Positions 46,469-55,157 are shown, counted from the first letter of the stretch. The stretch: 63,293 bases of DNA from Armatimonadota bacterium (GCA_020161505.1 JAIUNY010000016.1:1-63293), one strand, 5' to 3'. Translations and numbers: made by a program. Notes: a model not told the origin generated them from the sequence alone.

Positions 46469-47701
46469 ATGGTCGCGGCGGTATTGATGCTCACACTTGG
46501 ACAAACCGAGGCGGATTTCGCGCGGGCCAAGCCTCCCGCCAGCCTGACCGACGCCACCTTCGCCGAAGTCACGCGTCACGCCACCCCCACCTCCTCCGAC
46601 CTCGCCTTCCAAAGCATGGACTGGCGATCGACGATCCACGATGGCCTCCGCGCTGCCCAGGCCGAAGACAAGCCGCTCCTCCTGTGGATGTACTTCGGCG
46701 ATCCGCGCGGGCACTGCTGACAAAATGGCGTCAAGACCAGGCAGTTTGTCTGGACTCGCCCCGACATTGTCGCCTACGCCAAGGAAAACTTCATCCCCGT
46801 GGCGATCGACGATGTGGCTTACAATCAGCACCCCGACAAGCCTCGGTACGAGCGCCGCTGGCTCGGCGATCTCTTCCGCGAGAACATTCAGCAGGGAATC
46901 TACGTCGCCTCGTCGGGCGGGCAATATCTGGGCCGGATGAATGCTGGGTGGCCCGATCCCGATGCCGACGAGACCTTCCGCCTGCTCCGACAAGCCGTCG
47001 GGGCGTACAAGCGACTCCCCCAAGAACAGCGCGTTCTCCGTCGAACTCTGACCGCCGCCGACAAGCTCAAGTGGGAAAGCGATGCTTTCGTCAAGCCCGC
47101 CGGAACGCTCGATTTGCGCATTTCTAGCCGGGGCTACACCTTTCCTGGCATGACCACGTTCGACCAGAGGCATCCCAAGTTCTATCATCTCGATCGCTTG
47201 TGGTTCAAACCCAGCGAATGGCGGGCTTTCCTGCCTTCTTCACTGACCGCCGGGGCCAAGACCACCGTCACCGGAGCCCCCTACAATCGAATTGTCCTCC
47301 TCAGCCACATGCAAGCAGGGCAGAGCGCGTGGTGGGATTCCCACATCCGAGGCGGAAAAATGGAGTCCACCGTCACCCAAGTTTCGGGCGACGAAGTCTC
47401 GCTCCGGATCACGGCGAGCTACCAGATGAAAGCCGACAGCGAGTGGTGCCGCGACACCTACAACGGCTCGCTTCTCGCCGTGGCAAACTACAATCGCCGA
47501 TCCCAAACATGGAGCAAGTTTGATCTCGCGATGCTCGGCACTCATACCGTCGGCATGATGATGAGCAACCTCCATGTCGGAGACCCCACCCAGCAAGTTG
47601 CCGTGACCGCTTCGCTTAATCCCCTCGCCAACGAGGCCGACCGCATGCTCCCGATGAACTGGAAATACGGCTACTCGATCCGCTGGGCGCAGACGCCGTG
47701 A
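46469..47701 (+). CDS. Probable selenoprotein with thioredoxin-like start, Sec84 encoded by TGA 46718-46720
   Basis: 410 residues if TGA is read as selenocysteine. The signal-like leader (VAAVLMLTLGQTEA) is followed by MDWRSTIHDGLRAAQAEDKP and LLLWMYFGDPRGHC-U-QNG, the look of a thioredoxin-fold active site in which the selenocysteine takes the place of a redox cysteine. The frame continues with normal codon use for more than 320 residues, including a long C-terminal domain. A SECIS-like hairpin lies 16 bases after the TGA. If TGA stops, the gene would be a 83-residue stub plus an uninitiated downstream frame, which is less likely. Not verified by search. Confidence 0.72.
46734..46756 (+). 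promoter_or_regulatory. SECIS-like hairpin
   Basis: A 7-bp stem (46737-46743 with 46747-46753) with a G-T-T apical loop (46744-46746), extended by two pairs past one A-A mismatch. The loop G lies 23 bases after the TGA, inside the distance range known for bacterial SECIS elements, and has the G-U start that SelB recognises in E. coli. Confidence 0.65.
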
Positions 47702-47758
47702 GTCTGAGTCAACGCCCCTGCGGTACCATTCAGTTGCGCCCACTTCGGCGAGGAAGTC

Positions 47759-50245
47759 ATGGTTCTCGGACTTGTGCAAGGGGAAGATGCGGCGCTTGAT
47801 CGGCTCGAAGCCTCCGCGCTTTTCGCTGCCTGGAAGGATTCCTACCGCGCGACCGTTCACCGAACACCTCACCAACTTCGCGTTCAAGTAGAAGCCTCCC
47901 GCGCGGCGATCGATCTCGCCCTCCTCGCCCAAGAGTCGTACGGACTTTCCTCCGCCGTAGCCCCGCTGGAGCCGGCGACTCGATCCGCCCGATTCGCCTC
48001 GCTCGAGCGGATCCTCGGTGAAGTCAGCCTGGGATATCCCCTCTTTATCGGGGAAGTCTGGGCGGCCGATCTCCCTGCCGTGACGGGCCGCCCGCCGACC
48101 GACCTGGGTTGGCAGCGTTTCGACGATCTCCTTCCCGAAGAGCGAGTCTTCATCCTCGCCCCCGAGGGCCTGAGCCTGCCCAAGCAAGAACGACTTGGAC
48201 TGGCGATGATCGACCACAACCTGCCGAGTGTTTGGGATAGCTTTGTCGGGCGAGACGAGGACATGAGCAACGCCCTCGACCGACTCCGCCACGCCGATAT
48301 CCTCTCCCTCAAGGGTTGCGGAGGGATGGGTAAGTCTCGATTTTCCCTCCATCTTGCTGCCCAATCGAGGCAGTTAGGGATCACCCACATCCGGCAAGTC
48401 CGCCTCTCCGACCTCACCGATCCCCGTGATGTGGCGCAGCGATTCTTGGCCACCACCCGGGCAACCGATCTATCGACTTTCGCTCAATCCCTCCACGGCC
48501 GCTCGTCGCTGGTGATTCTGGATAACTGCGAGCATGTGCTCTCCGGCGTCCAAGAGTTCCTCCCTGAACTGCTCGATTCTTGCCCCACTCTCAAGGTGAT
48601 TTGCACCACGCGTGAAAGCTTGCTCCTGCCGGGTGAGGTCATCTTTGAGCTGGAACCCCTCGCCCTTCCGCCCGACGAATGGTCGAGCGATCAGGTGATT
48701 GTCGAGCCCAGTGGGGCGATCCAGCTCTTCCTCGACCGATATGCCGAAATGGCGTCGGAAGAGCTTGATCTGCGCGCCGACATGCCCCTGATCCGCGCCC
48801 TCGTTGCGCTCGTCGACGGCCTGCCGCTCGCGGTCGAGCAAGCGGCGTTCCAGGCGTCGATTCTCGGTGTCGGGGCATGCCTGGCCTCGCTCCGGAAGTC
48901 TCTTCCCGGGCTCGAAGCGGAGCGTGCGCACTACGAGCCCCGGCACCGCACGATCTCGGCCACGATGCAGTGGAGCTACGACCTGCTGAACCCCGAGGAA
49001 AAGCGTGACCTTCACGCCGCCGCCAGCTTCATCTGCCCCTTTGATGCCCGCGATCTCGCCGCTATGCTCGGCGAGCAGAACGCGACCTCCCGACTCGGAA
49101 ATCTGCACCGCAAAAGCCTCGTCCAGCGCGAGGGGGTGATCGGCGGCCACCGAATGTTCCGGATCATCGAAGTCATCGCCGAGTTCGTCCGAACTCATCC
49201 CGACCGCCCGGCCCGTGATCCAGGGTGGCCGGAGTCGTGGCTTGCGTTTTTGGAGGACATTGCCGAGCGTGTTGCGACGAACGAAAGCTCGCCTGCGGGT
49301 GCGGTCAGCCGCGACCAATCGCGAACCCAGATGCCGATGTGGAGCAAGACGATTTTCTCCCTCCGGGAGACAGATCCGCCGCGGGCAGAGCGGCTTCTGA
49401 TCCTCCTAGGGCGCGAGTACCTCAACGGTGGTTTTTACGCGGAGCTACAGCAACTCGTGCTGAGCCTACTAGAGAAGCTCGACGATCCGCGACCGCGCAC
49501 AGTGCAGATGGAGGCGATGACCTACTACCTGCTCGGTGATTTGGCAACGGCTTTGGTGAAGATGACTCGCGGGCTTGAGATCGCTCATCAAACGCAAGAC
49601 ACCTTGTCCTTGATGCGGGGCTATCAGAATCGTGCGTTGATCCTGAGCAGTCTTGGTCGAACGGATGAGGCAATTACTGCCATGCAGGAGTGTCTGAAGT
49701 ACAGTCGCGAAAGTGGAGGTCTCGAGTCGATTTTTCTTGCGCTGACCAATCTTGCAAGACTTAAATTGAATGCTGGGAAGCCCGAAGAAGCTCTGTCTCT
49801 GATCGCGGAGGCGCGGGCACTCCCGTTCGACCAGTCCGCTCACAGTGAGATGTCGTCCCTTCTTCTCGCCGAAATCTATCACCAACTCAACGATTTGCCC
49901 CAAATGGGAGCCGCGTTGCGCGATGGCCTGAGCGTCGTCGAGGCCGACACCGTCGAAGATCAAATGCCCGGACTGATCCTGCGTGGCGCCGTCTATCTTG
50001 CGCTGATGCGGCAATGGCAGGATGCCTGCCGGGCCTACGGCGGGGCGAAGGAAGGCTACACCGTGCTCGGAATGATGGTCGCCGCCGCCAAGAGATACGA
50101 GGCGATCTACTTCGATCTCGTCCACGATGTCCCCGAGGCTGACCGCCTTCGGTGGGAGCTCGAAGGCGCCGTCAGCCCGCCTCGTACATGGTGCCGACAT
50201 GCCCGTGCCGCCATCGAGCGCACCCTCCTGGAGAGCTCAACATGA
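47759..50245 (+). CDS. STAND ATPase with degenerate cyclase-like N-terminus and TPR-like C-terminus
   Basis: 828 residues. The first 160 residues resemble a decayed class III cyclase domain of the type fused to AfsR-like regulators (PTDLGWQRFDDLLPEERVF is its usual end, then HNLPSVWDSFVGRDEDM). The NTPase follows with the P-loop GCGGMGKSR (186-194), VILDNCEHVL as Walker B, and CTTRESLLLPGEVI. The C-terminal 330 residues are helical TPR-like repeats. The metal-binding Asp residues of an active cyclase are not seen, so it is a sensor or scaffold. It overlaps the AlbA_2 gene by ATGA. Confidence 0.8.
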   Translation: MVLGLVQGEDAALDRLEASALFAAWKDSYRATVHRTPHQLRVQVEASRAAIDLALLAQESYGLSSAVAPLEPATRSARFASLERILGEVSLGYPLFIGEVWAADLPAVTGRPPTDLGWQRFDDLLPEERVFILAPEGLSLPKQERLGLAMIDHNLPSVWDSFVGRDEDMSNALDRLRHADILSLKGCGGMGKSRFSLHLAAQSRQLGITHIRQVRLSDLTDPRDVAQRFLATTRATDLSTFAQSLHGRSSLVILDNCEHVLSGVQEFLPELLDSCPTLKVICTTRESLLLPGEVIFELEPLALPPDEWSSDQVIVEPSGAIQLFLDRYAEMASEELDLRADMPLIRALVALVDGLPLAVEQAAFQASILGVGACLASLRKSLPGLEAERAHYEPRHRTISATMQWSYDLLNPEEKRDLHAAASFICPFDARDLAAMLGEQNATSRLGNLHRKSLVQREGVIGGHRMFRIIEVIAEFVRTHPDRPARDPGWPESWLAFLEDIAERVATNESSPAGAVSRDQSRTQMPMWSKTIFSLRETDPPRAERLLILLGREYLNGGFYAELQQLVLSLLEKLDDPRPRTVQMEAMTYYLLGDLATALVKMTRGLEIAHQTQDTLSLMRGYQNRALILSSLGRTDEAITAMQECLKYSRESGGLESIFLALTNLARLKLNAGKPEEALSLIAEARALPFDQSAHSEMSSLLLAEIYHQLNDLPQMGAALRDGLSVVEADTVEDQMPGLILRGAVYLALMRQWQDACRAYGGAKEGYTVLGMMVAAAKRYEAIYFDLVHDVPEADRLRWELEGAVSPPRTWCRHARAAIERTLLESST

Positions 50246-50745
50246 TCTTCGAACCGCTTCCGGAAAGCACCACCCGTGAATACAAGGCGGCGTTCTGCTG
50301 GAATCGCCGCTCCCAGCAAGCCGACGGCAATCTTCGGAAAGGCACCCTGAAATCCGTTGCCGCGTTCTTGAACACGGAGGGCGGAGAGCTGTGGATCGGC
50401 GTGGCTGACGATCTCTCCACCATTGGGCTCGCTGATGAACTCGAGGCTCTTACCCAGGGTCAGGATCTCGATCAATTCCAAAACTTGATTGAAGAAACCT
50501 TGTATCGCAACCTCTTTCCGCTGCCTCTGCGTCATGTCGAAGTCGGATTTGTCCCGCACGAGGGCCACCTGCTCTGCCGCGTCCTCGTCCGCCCCATGCC
50601 TGGGGTGACTTACGTGAAGGAAGGCGGCACGCACACCGTCTACGTCCGCACGGGCAACCGCACCCTCACCCTCCACGACCTGGCCCGAGACGAGTTCATC
50701 GCCTCCCGCATGGGCGGTCGCTGGACACTCGGGCCGGGAGGTTGA
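50242..50745 (+). CDS. AlbA_2 / Schlafen-type putative DNA- or nucleotide-binding protein
   Basis: 167 residues. The N-terminus ESTTREYKAAFCW and TLKSVAAFLNTEGGELWIGV are the hallmark of the AlbA_2 (Schlafen core) domain, followed by HEGHLLCRVLVRPMP and YVRTGNRTL. AlbA_2 proteins are often regulators or nucleic-acid-binding enzymes. The ATG at 50242 overlaps the stop of the STAND gene, so they are expressed together and may act in the same pathway. Function is inferred by family only. Confidence 0.82.
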   Translation: MIFEPLPESTTREYKAAFCWNRRSQQADGNLRKGTLKSVAAFLNTEGGELWIGVADDLSTIGLADELEALTQGQDLDQFQNLIEETLYRNLFPLPLRHVEVGFVPHEGHLLCRVLVRPMPGVTYVKEGGTHTVYVRTGNRTLTLHDLARDEFIASRMGGRWTLGPGG

Positions 50746-50803
50746 GAGGCGGAGTGAGGTACGAGGATTTGTCACTTTTGTCAGAATCCGGAGCGGCTTC
50801 TGG

Positions 50804-50809
50804 TAGCGT
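50804..50809 (+). promoter_or_regulatory. -10 box TAGCGT of the leaderless galactanase gene
   Basis: TAGCGT is followed by six bases and the ATG at 50816. TTGTCA lies 20 bases further upstream. Confidence 0.45.
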
Positions 50810-50815
50810 ATTAAC

Positions 50816-51970
50816 ATGGGGTATTTGAGATGGACTCTGGTGCTTGGGCTGCTGGGAACCGGGACAGTTTTGATGGCTCAGCCGATGCGGTTTCGGGGGG
50901 CTGATGTCTCGAGCCTTCCGGAGGTAACCGATCAAGGAGGGCAGTTCAAAACGGCAAACGGTCAGTCGATCCACCTGATGGACATGATCAAAGCCAGCGG
51001 TGGCACCACCATTCGTCTGAAGCTCTGGAACAACCCTGCAAATGGTTACAACAACCTTGCCCGAGTTGTTTCGATGGCAAAGGAAGCCAAAGCGCGAGAC
51101 CTCGAGATTCTTTTGGATTTCCACTACTCCGACACCTGGGCGGATCCCGGGAATCAGCAGATTCCCGCAGCGTGGCAGGGAATGGATTTTCGGCAGCTCA
51201 AGGCCGCGGTTCAGACGTTCAGCCGGGAGTCGGTCGAGGCTTTGGTTGCGGCGGGAGCGGCCCCGGATATTGTCCAAATCGGCAACGAGATCTCGAACGG
51301 AATGCTGTGGCCTCACGGACAGCTCTATGGTGGGGCAAACTCGTTTGAGCAGTTCACCGAGCTCCTGAAGGCCGGGATTTCCGGCACCAAGCAAGCGCAC
51401 CCCTCCGCGCAAATCATGCTCCACATTGACAAAGGCGGGGACAACGGAGGAACCGTCTGGTTCTACGACAAGATGACCACGTATGGAGTGCCCTATGACC
51501 TCATTGGGCTCTCGTACTACCCGTGGTGGCACGGGTCGCTTTCTGCCTTTCAGAACAATGTCAATGACCTTGCGGGCCGGTACAACAAGGATCTCGTTCT
51601 CGTCGAAACCGCCTATCCCTGGACGATGGATCTGACCGGTCGTCCCTGGCCCCACGTGAAAGGTGATACCAGCGGGCTCATCGATGGCATGCCCGCGACG
51701 CCCGAAGGGCAGAGTGCTTTTCTCGCCTCCGTTCGATCAATTGTCGAGAACGCTCCGAATGGCCGAGGTGCCGGGGTTCTCTACTGGGAGCCGGGCTGGC
51801 TCACCACTGGCACACTCCAATCTCCTTGGGACAATTTGAACCTCGTGGACTACAACGGGCGCGAACTTCCCGGCATGCGTGTGCTGATGGTGCCCGAGCC
51901 AAGCTTCGTCATGGTCGGGATAGCCGCATCCGCTCTCGGAGCAGTGATTCGCCGAAAGAAGTCAAGATGA
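50816..51970 (+). CDS. GH53 endo-beta-1,4-galactanase with PEP-CTERM anchor
   Basis: 384 residues. A signal peptide (LVLGLLGTGTVLMAQ) is followed by RFRGADVSSLPEV, TIRLKLWNNPANGY, LLDFHYSDTWADPG, GNEISNGMLWP (acid/base Glu158) and VETAYPW (nucleophile Glu264), the defining GH53 motifs. The enzyme cuts type I arabinogalactan. It ends in VPEPSFVMVG, a helix and a basic tail, a PEP-CTERM signal, so it is exported and anchored through exosortase. A galactokinase is encoded at 28806 but is not adjacent. Confidence 0.9.
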   Translation: MGYLRWTLVLGLLGTGTVLMAQPMRFRGADVSSLPEVTDQGGQFKTANGQSIHLMDMIKASGGTTIRLKLWNNPANGYNNLARVVSMAKEAKARDLEILLDFHYSDTWADPGNQQIPAAWQGMDFRQLKAAVQTFSRESVEALVAAGAAPDIVQIGNEISNGMLWPHGQLYGGANSFEQFTELLKAGISGTKQAHPSAQIMLHIDKGGDNGGTVWFYDKMTTYGVPYDLIGLSYYPWWHGSLSAFQNNVNDLAGRYNKDLVLVETAYPWTMDLTGRPWPHVKGDTSGLIDGMPATPEGQSAFLASVRSIVENAPNGRGAGVLYWEPGWLTTGTLQSPWDNLNLVDYNGRELPGMRVLMVPEPSFVMVGIAASALGAVIRRKKSR

Positions 51971-52054
51971 TTGCCGCTTCAGGCAGAGTCGAAAGGTGAT
52001 CCCCGAGTGGCGCGCCCGGTCGGTTGCGGAGGCGACTGTTCGGTCGAAGGATGG

Positions 52055-52308
52055 TGGTGGACCCGACGGGACTCGAACCCGCATCATCTAACCGGCGCCT
52101 TTTCGGAAAACCCGCTTCCCTACGGAATTTCACCGGCAGGAACTGCCCCTGCCTCAGCTTCGATGTGCTTTTCGGTGCTTCTGCAACCGGACGCCCACAT
52201 TCGTTTCGGGGAACGCCGCTCCGCGGCTCTTGACCGTACTCCTCCTGCGTCAGACTCTTTCGAACGCTCTTCGGTTTTGCGTTGCCTCTCCGTTTCAGCC
52301 ACGGGCCC
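52055..52308 (-). ncRNA. tRNA-like RNA, candidate tmRNA (ssrA)
   Basis: On the minus strand the 3' end is a clear T-arm (GCGGG, TTCGAGT loop, CCCGT) followed by the 7-base acceptor strand CGGGTCC, A and an encoded CCA at 52055-52057. The matching 5' acceptor strand GGGCCCG (one G-U pair) lies at 52302-52308, giving about 254 bases. GGCUGAAACGGAGAGGC follows it, looking like a D-arm. This closed layout with a long interior fits tmRNA, though it is short and no tag ending in ALAA was found. An intron-containing class II tRNA is the alternative. Confidence 0.45.
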
Positions 52309-52365
52309 ACCCATGGAATAGGGTGGACGGAACTTCCCCTGATCAGGTTTCAGGGGGCCCAATCA

Positions 52366-52396
52366 CGTAATCAGGACAGAATTTGTCCAGATTACG
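52366..52396. other. Perfect long hairpin of unknown role
   Basis: CGTAATC and GATTACG (7 bp) enclose an A-A mismatch, then GGACA/TGTCC (5 bp) and a five-base loop. It lies between the tRNA-like RNA and the SRPBCC gene, and could terminate or regulate either. No U-run follows on either strand. Confidence 0.5.
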
Positions 52397-52464
52397 AGGC
52401 CTATTCAAGATATTTGGGTTGGCGCGGCGGCACAGAGGGGCTCGGATACACTGGGGGTGGCGCG

Positions 52465-52917
52465 ATGATCCACGAGAACCGATTTGTTGTGAACTACCCG
52501 GTCGAAGGGGTTTTTGAGCGGCTGGCCAACGTGCCGCTGCCCGAGAGCACGGAGCAACTGGAGATCGTGGTGGAAGAATCGGGCCCGCGTCCGCCTGGGC
52601 TTGGGGCACTCTGGACGGTGAAGCGCCGTCGCCGCGGAAGCAGCCAGTTCGAGCAGTTCACGATGGAAATCGTGCGTTTCGAGCCCCCGCAGCTCCTGGT
52701 TTTCCGCAGCGTGTACCGCAAAATCGAGACGGTGGTTCGGTATGAGCTCACGGCGAAAGGGAAGCGGCAGACTGAAGTCTTGGTGGCGGAATCGACCACG
52801 GCAAAGGGATTCGCGCGGCTCTTCAACCGAACGATTCAGAAAAACGCTGCCTTGCATGCCCCTCAGCGGGCCGCTCAAACCAAGGCTCGGATCGTGAAGG
52901 AACTGAGCGGCGGATGA
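52465..52917 (+). CDS. SRPBCC-fold protein
   Basis: 150 residues from the ATG at 52465, 12 bases after TACACT (52447-52452). ENRFVVNYPVEGVFERLANV is the usual start of a START-like ligand-binding domain; SQFEQFTMEIVRFEPPQLLV and RYELTAKGKRQTEVLV are its strands, and a final helix rich in basic residues closes the pocket. It resembles polyketide cyclase/dehydrase-type proteins. Ligand unknown. Confidence 0.75.
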   Translation: MIHENRFVVNYPVEGVFERLANVPLPESTEQLEIVVEESGPRPPGLGALWTVKRRRRGSSQFEQFTMEIVRFEPPQLLVFRSVYRKIETVVRYELTAKGKRQTEVLVAESTTAKGFARLFNRTIQKNAALHAPQRAAQTKARIVKELSGG

Positions 52918-53192
52918 GGGTGCAATACAGGGAAGCACGGTGAGCCAGAGTTTGAGTCTCTGCCGTCGGCCCCGTTCCTTCACTCGCTGATCGCTCCTTC
53001 ACTCACTCGCGTCTGCGCGTGGCGAAGTGGAGAGCGGCTTGGATCTCCCGGCTCTGAGCGGGAGAAGCCTGGCGAGCCGGCCAAAGGGTGACTGCGTGAC
53101 CTTGCAAAGAGCCCGGCACTACTCTGCCGCATCGGCAGGAAACCTTGGGGGAGCGCGCGGGCGTCTGGGTGAGTGAGGGACAACGGAAGCGG
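52918..53192. other. Gap before the B12-radical SAM gene
   Basis: About 275 bases, GC-rich, with a repeated CCTTCACTC (two copies near 52975-53000) and several short inverted stretches around 53030-53080. I could not recognise a cobalamin riboswitch or a gene in it. Confidence 0.3.
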
Positions 53193-54515
53193 ATGCCAAG
53201 GGTGGAATTGATTGCGATGAGCGGGGTGCGGATTGTGAATCCGGAACTTCGCGCGATGGGGCTGACTTTGCCTGGGTTTATCGAGCGAGGACAGGTGATC
53301 GCTTCATTGCCAAGCCTCGGACTCCTGACGCTGGCGGGCGCCACGCCGGAGCATTGGGAGATCGGATATCACGAGGTGGATGCGCTTGATGAGGGTCAGA
53401 TTCAGGCTCTCATCGGCCGCCAGCCCACCTTGATTGCCATCAGCTCGCTCCCGGCGCGGGTGGATGATGCTTATGCGTTGCTTGATCGGTTCCGAGCGGC
53501 GGGGATTCAGACAGTGATCGGAGGGCTTCATGCCAGCGTGAGGCCGGATGAAGCGGCGCAGCATGCGGATGCGGTGGTGGTCGGGCAGGGTGAGTGGGTG
53601 TGGCCCGCTCTTCTGGAGGATGCCGAGCGAGGTGCGCTTCAGCCGCGATACAACGGGATGCACGATCCGAGGCCGCTGGAGGACACACCGCTTCCTCGGT
53701 TTGATCTGTTGGATCCTAGCCGGTACAACCGCATTCCTCTCCAAACCACGAGAGGGTGCCCTCTGGATTGTCAGTTTTGCGCGGCGAGCCGCTTAATCAG
53801 TCCGTACAAACGGAAGTCGATCGGCCGGGTGAGGCAAGAGATCGAGGCTATTCAGGCGATTTGGCCGGATCCGTTTATCGAGCTGGCGGATGACAACACG
53901 TTTGTGAACAAGAAGTGGGGTCGAGAGCTGGCGGAGCTTTTCTGCGAGTTTCCGGCGGTCAAGTGGTTCACGGAGACAGATCTTTCCCTGGCAGATGACC
54001 CCGAACTTCTCCGGCTCTTGGCTCGGTCGGGGTGTGCCCAGGTGCTGATTGGCTTGGAGTCGATCCAGCCAGAATCTCTGCGCGACACCGACACCGGCCA
54101 CTGGAAGCTGCGGCAACGGGAGCAGTACCTTGAAAAGATCGCGCGGATTCAGGATGCGGGGATCTCGGTGAACGGGTGCTTTGTGTTTGGGTTCGACTCG
54201 GACACTCCGGCGACCTTTGATGCGACGCTGGAGTTCATCCAGGAATCGGGCCTGAGCGAGGTGCAGATCACGCTGCTGACGCCCTTCCCGGGTACCGCGC
54301 TTTTTGACCAAATGAAGGCGCAAGGCAGGTTGCTGAAGGACCGCTTTTGGGATCAGTGCACGTTGTTTGATGTCACGTTCCGCCCTGTTGGGTTCACGGT
54401 GGAAGAGTTGGAGGCTCGGTTCCAGCAGATGGTGGCGGAGGTCTACTCTGTGGAGGCTTCGCGGCATCGGAAGGCGCTGCGCACGGCGATTTTTCGTCGC
54501 AGGATGTCGGGATGA
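53193..54515 (+). CDS. B12-binding radical SAM protein
   Basis: About 440 residues. The N-terminal domain has a cobalamin-type layout (LLTLAGATPEHWEIGYHEVD, TVIGGLHASVRPDEAAQHAD). RGCPLDCQFCAASR is the CxxxCxxC iron-sulfur motif, followed by ELADDNTFVNKKWGREL and ITLLTPFPGTALFDQM. Such enzymes methylate or modify unreactive carbons in lipids, cofactors or antibiotics; the substrate is not visible. The start is uncertain: 53193 is the first ATG with a plausible upstream sequence, but the frame opens at 53145. Confidence 0.85.
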   Translation: MPRVELIAMSGVRIVNPELRAMGLTLPGFIERGQVIASLPSLGLLTLAGATPEHWEIGYHEVDALDEGQIQALIGRQPTLIAISSLPARVDDAYALLDRFRAAGIQTVIGGLHASVRPDEAAQHADAVVVGQGEWVWPALLEDAERGALQPRYNGMHDPRPLEDTPLPRFDLLDPSRYNRIPLQTTRGCPLDCQFCAASRLISPYKRKSIGRVRQEIEAIQAIWPDPFIELADDNTFVNKKWGRELAELFCEFPAVKWFTETDLSLADDPELLRLLARSGCAQVLIGLESIQPESLRDTDTGHWKLRQREQYLEKIARIQDAGISVNGCFVFGFDSDTPATFDATLEFIQESGLSEVQITLLTPFPGTALFDQMKAQGRLLKDRFWDQCTLFDVTFRPVGFTVEELEARFQQMVAEVYSVEASRHRKALRTAIFRRRMSG

Positions 54516-54599
54516 GGTGAACGAAGCTTGCACAATCGACTCGCTCCCTTTTCGAGAGGATTCGCCCGAACTTCTTAACAAATCCCCGCGATGGTCTGG

Positions 54600-54605
54600 T
54601 AGAAT
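54600..54605 (+). promoter_or_regulatory. -10 box TAGAAT of a leaderless operon
   Basis: TAGAAT is followed by six bases and the ATG at 54612, and preceded by TTAACA (54575-54580) at 19 bases. Confidence 0.6.
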
Positions 54606-54611
54606 CGGCTG

Positions 54612-55157
54612 ATGTTGGTCAGTCTTCCCATGCTGGCAGCGCTCGCTCTTTGTTCGCAAGGCAAACCCGTATTGACGGAAAAGCAACTATTGCAGTGCCA
54701 AGCAATTTTGTGCCCCCTGCATCTATTGGAATGGGAGGCCTTTGACGAAAAGAAACCGCTGGACAAGGCGGGAGTTCGACGGTACATGGAGTGCTTTGTG
54801 TACTGCGGAGGCGGCGACCTCAAGTTTACCGAGAGAGGCAAAAGCCAGACGACATACGACTACCTTTACGCGAAAGAAGTTCTGAATGCCACAGGACTTG
54901 CCATTCACGGAATCTCTCCTGGGTTTGAGGAGGATTTTGGCCGGAACGATAACACTGGCACGCAAAAGGCGCAGAACTACCGAGTGGTTGTTGAAGAGGT
55001 TTCTGCTGGCACCATAGGCCGAATTGTGATTCGATCATTCATGGCCCCCAAGGACGCAGATCTTCTCGCCACGGGCGGGTCTCAGAAGAAGAGACCTCTT
55101 CGAACCGCGACCATTTCTATCGAGTCGACGGGTCCAAGAATATGGAGCTGGAAGTGA
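54612..55157 (+). CDS. Exported protein of unknown function (gene 1 of a three-gene operon)
   Basis: 181 residues. A short signal-like start (LVSLPMLAALALCSQG) is followed by a domain with paired cysteines (QCQAILCP, ECFVYCGGG) and then a strand-rich end (NYRVVVEEVSAGTIG, TATISIESTGPRIW). No family recognised. Its last 16 bases overlap the next gene. Confidence 0.62.
   Translation: MLVSLPMLAALALCSQGKPVLTEKQLLQCQAILCPLHLLEWEAFDEKKPLDKAGVRRYMECFVYCGGGDLKFTERGKSQTTYDYLYAKEVLNATGLAIHGISPGFEEDFGRNDNTGTQKAQNYRVVVEEVSAGTIGRIVIRSFMAPKDADLLATGGSQKKRPLRTATISIESTGPRIWSWK

Noticed and set aside
52055-52308. RNase P RNA
   Set aside because: A few stretches resemble conserved RNase P segments, but the T-arm and acceptor with CCA do not fit, and the CR-IV/V pattern is missing.
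52918-53192. Cobalamin riboswitch before the B12-radical SAM gene
   Set aside because: Some short motifs looked suggestive, but the B12-box and the core helices could not be found.
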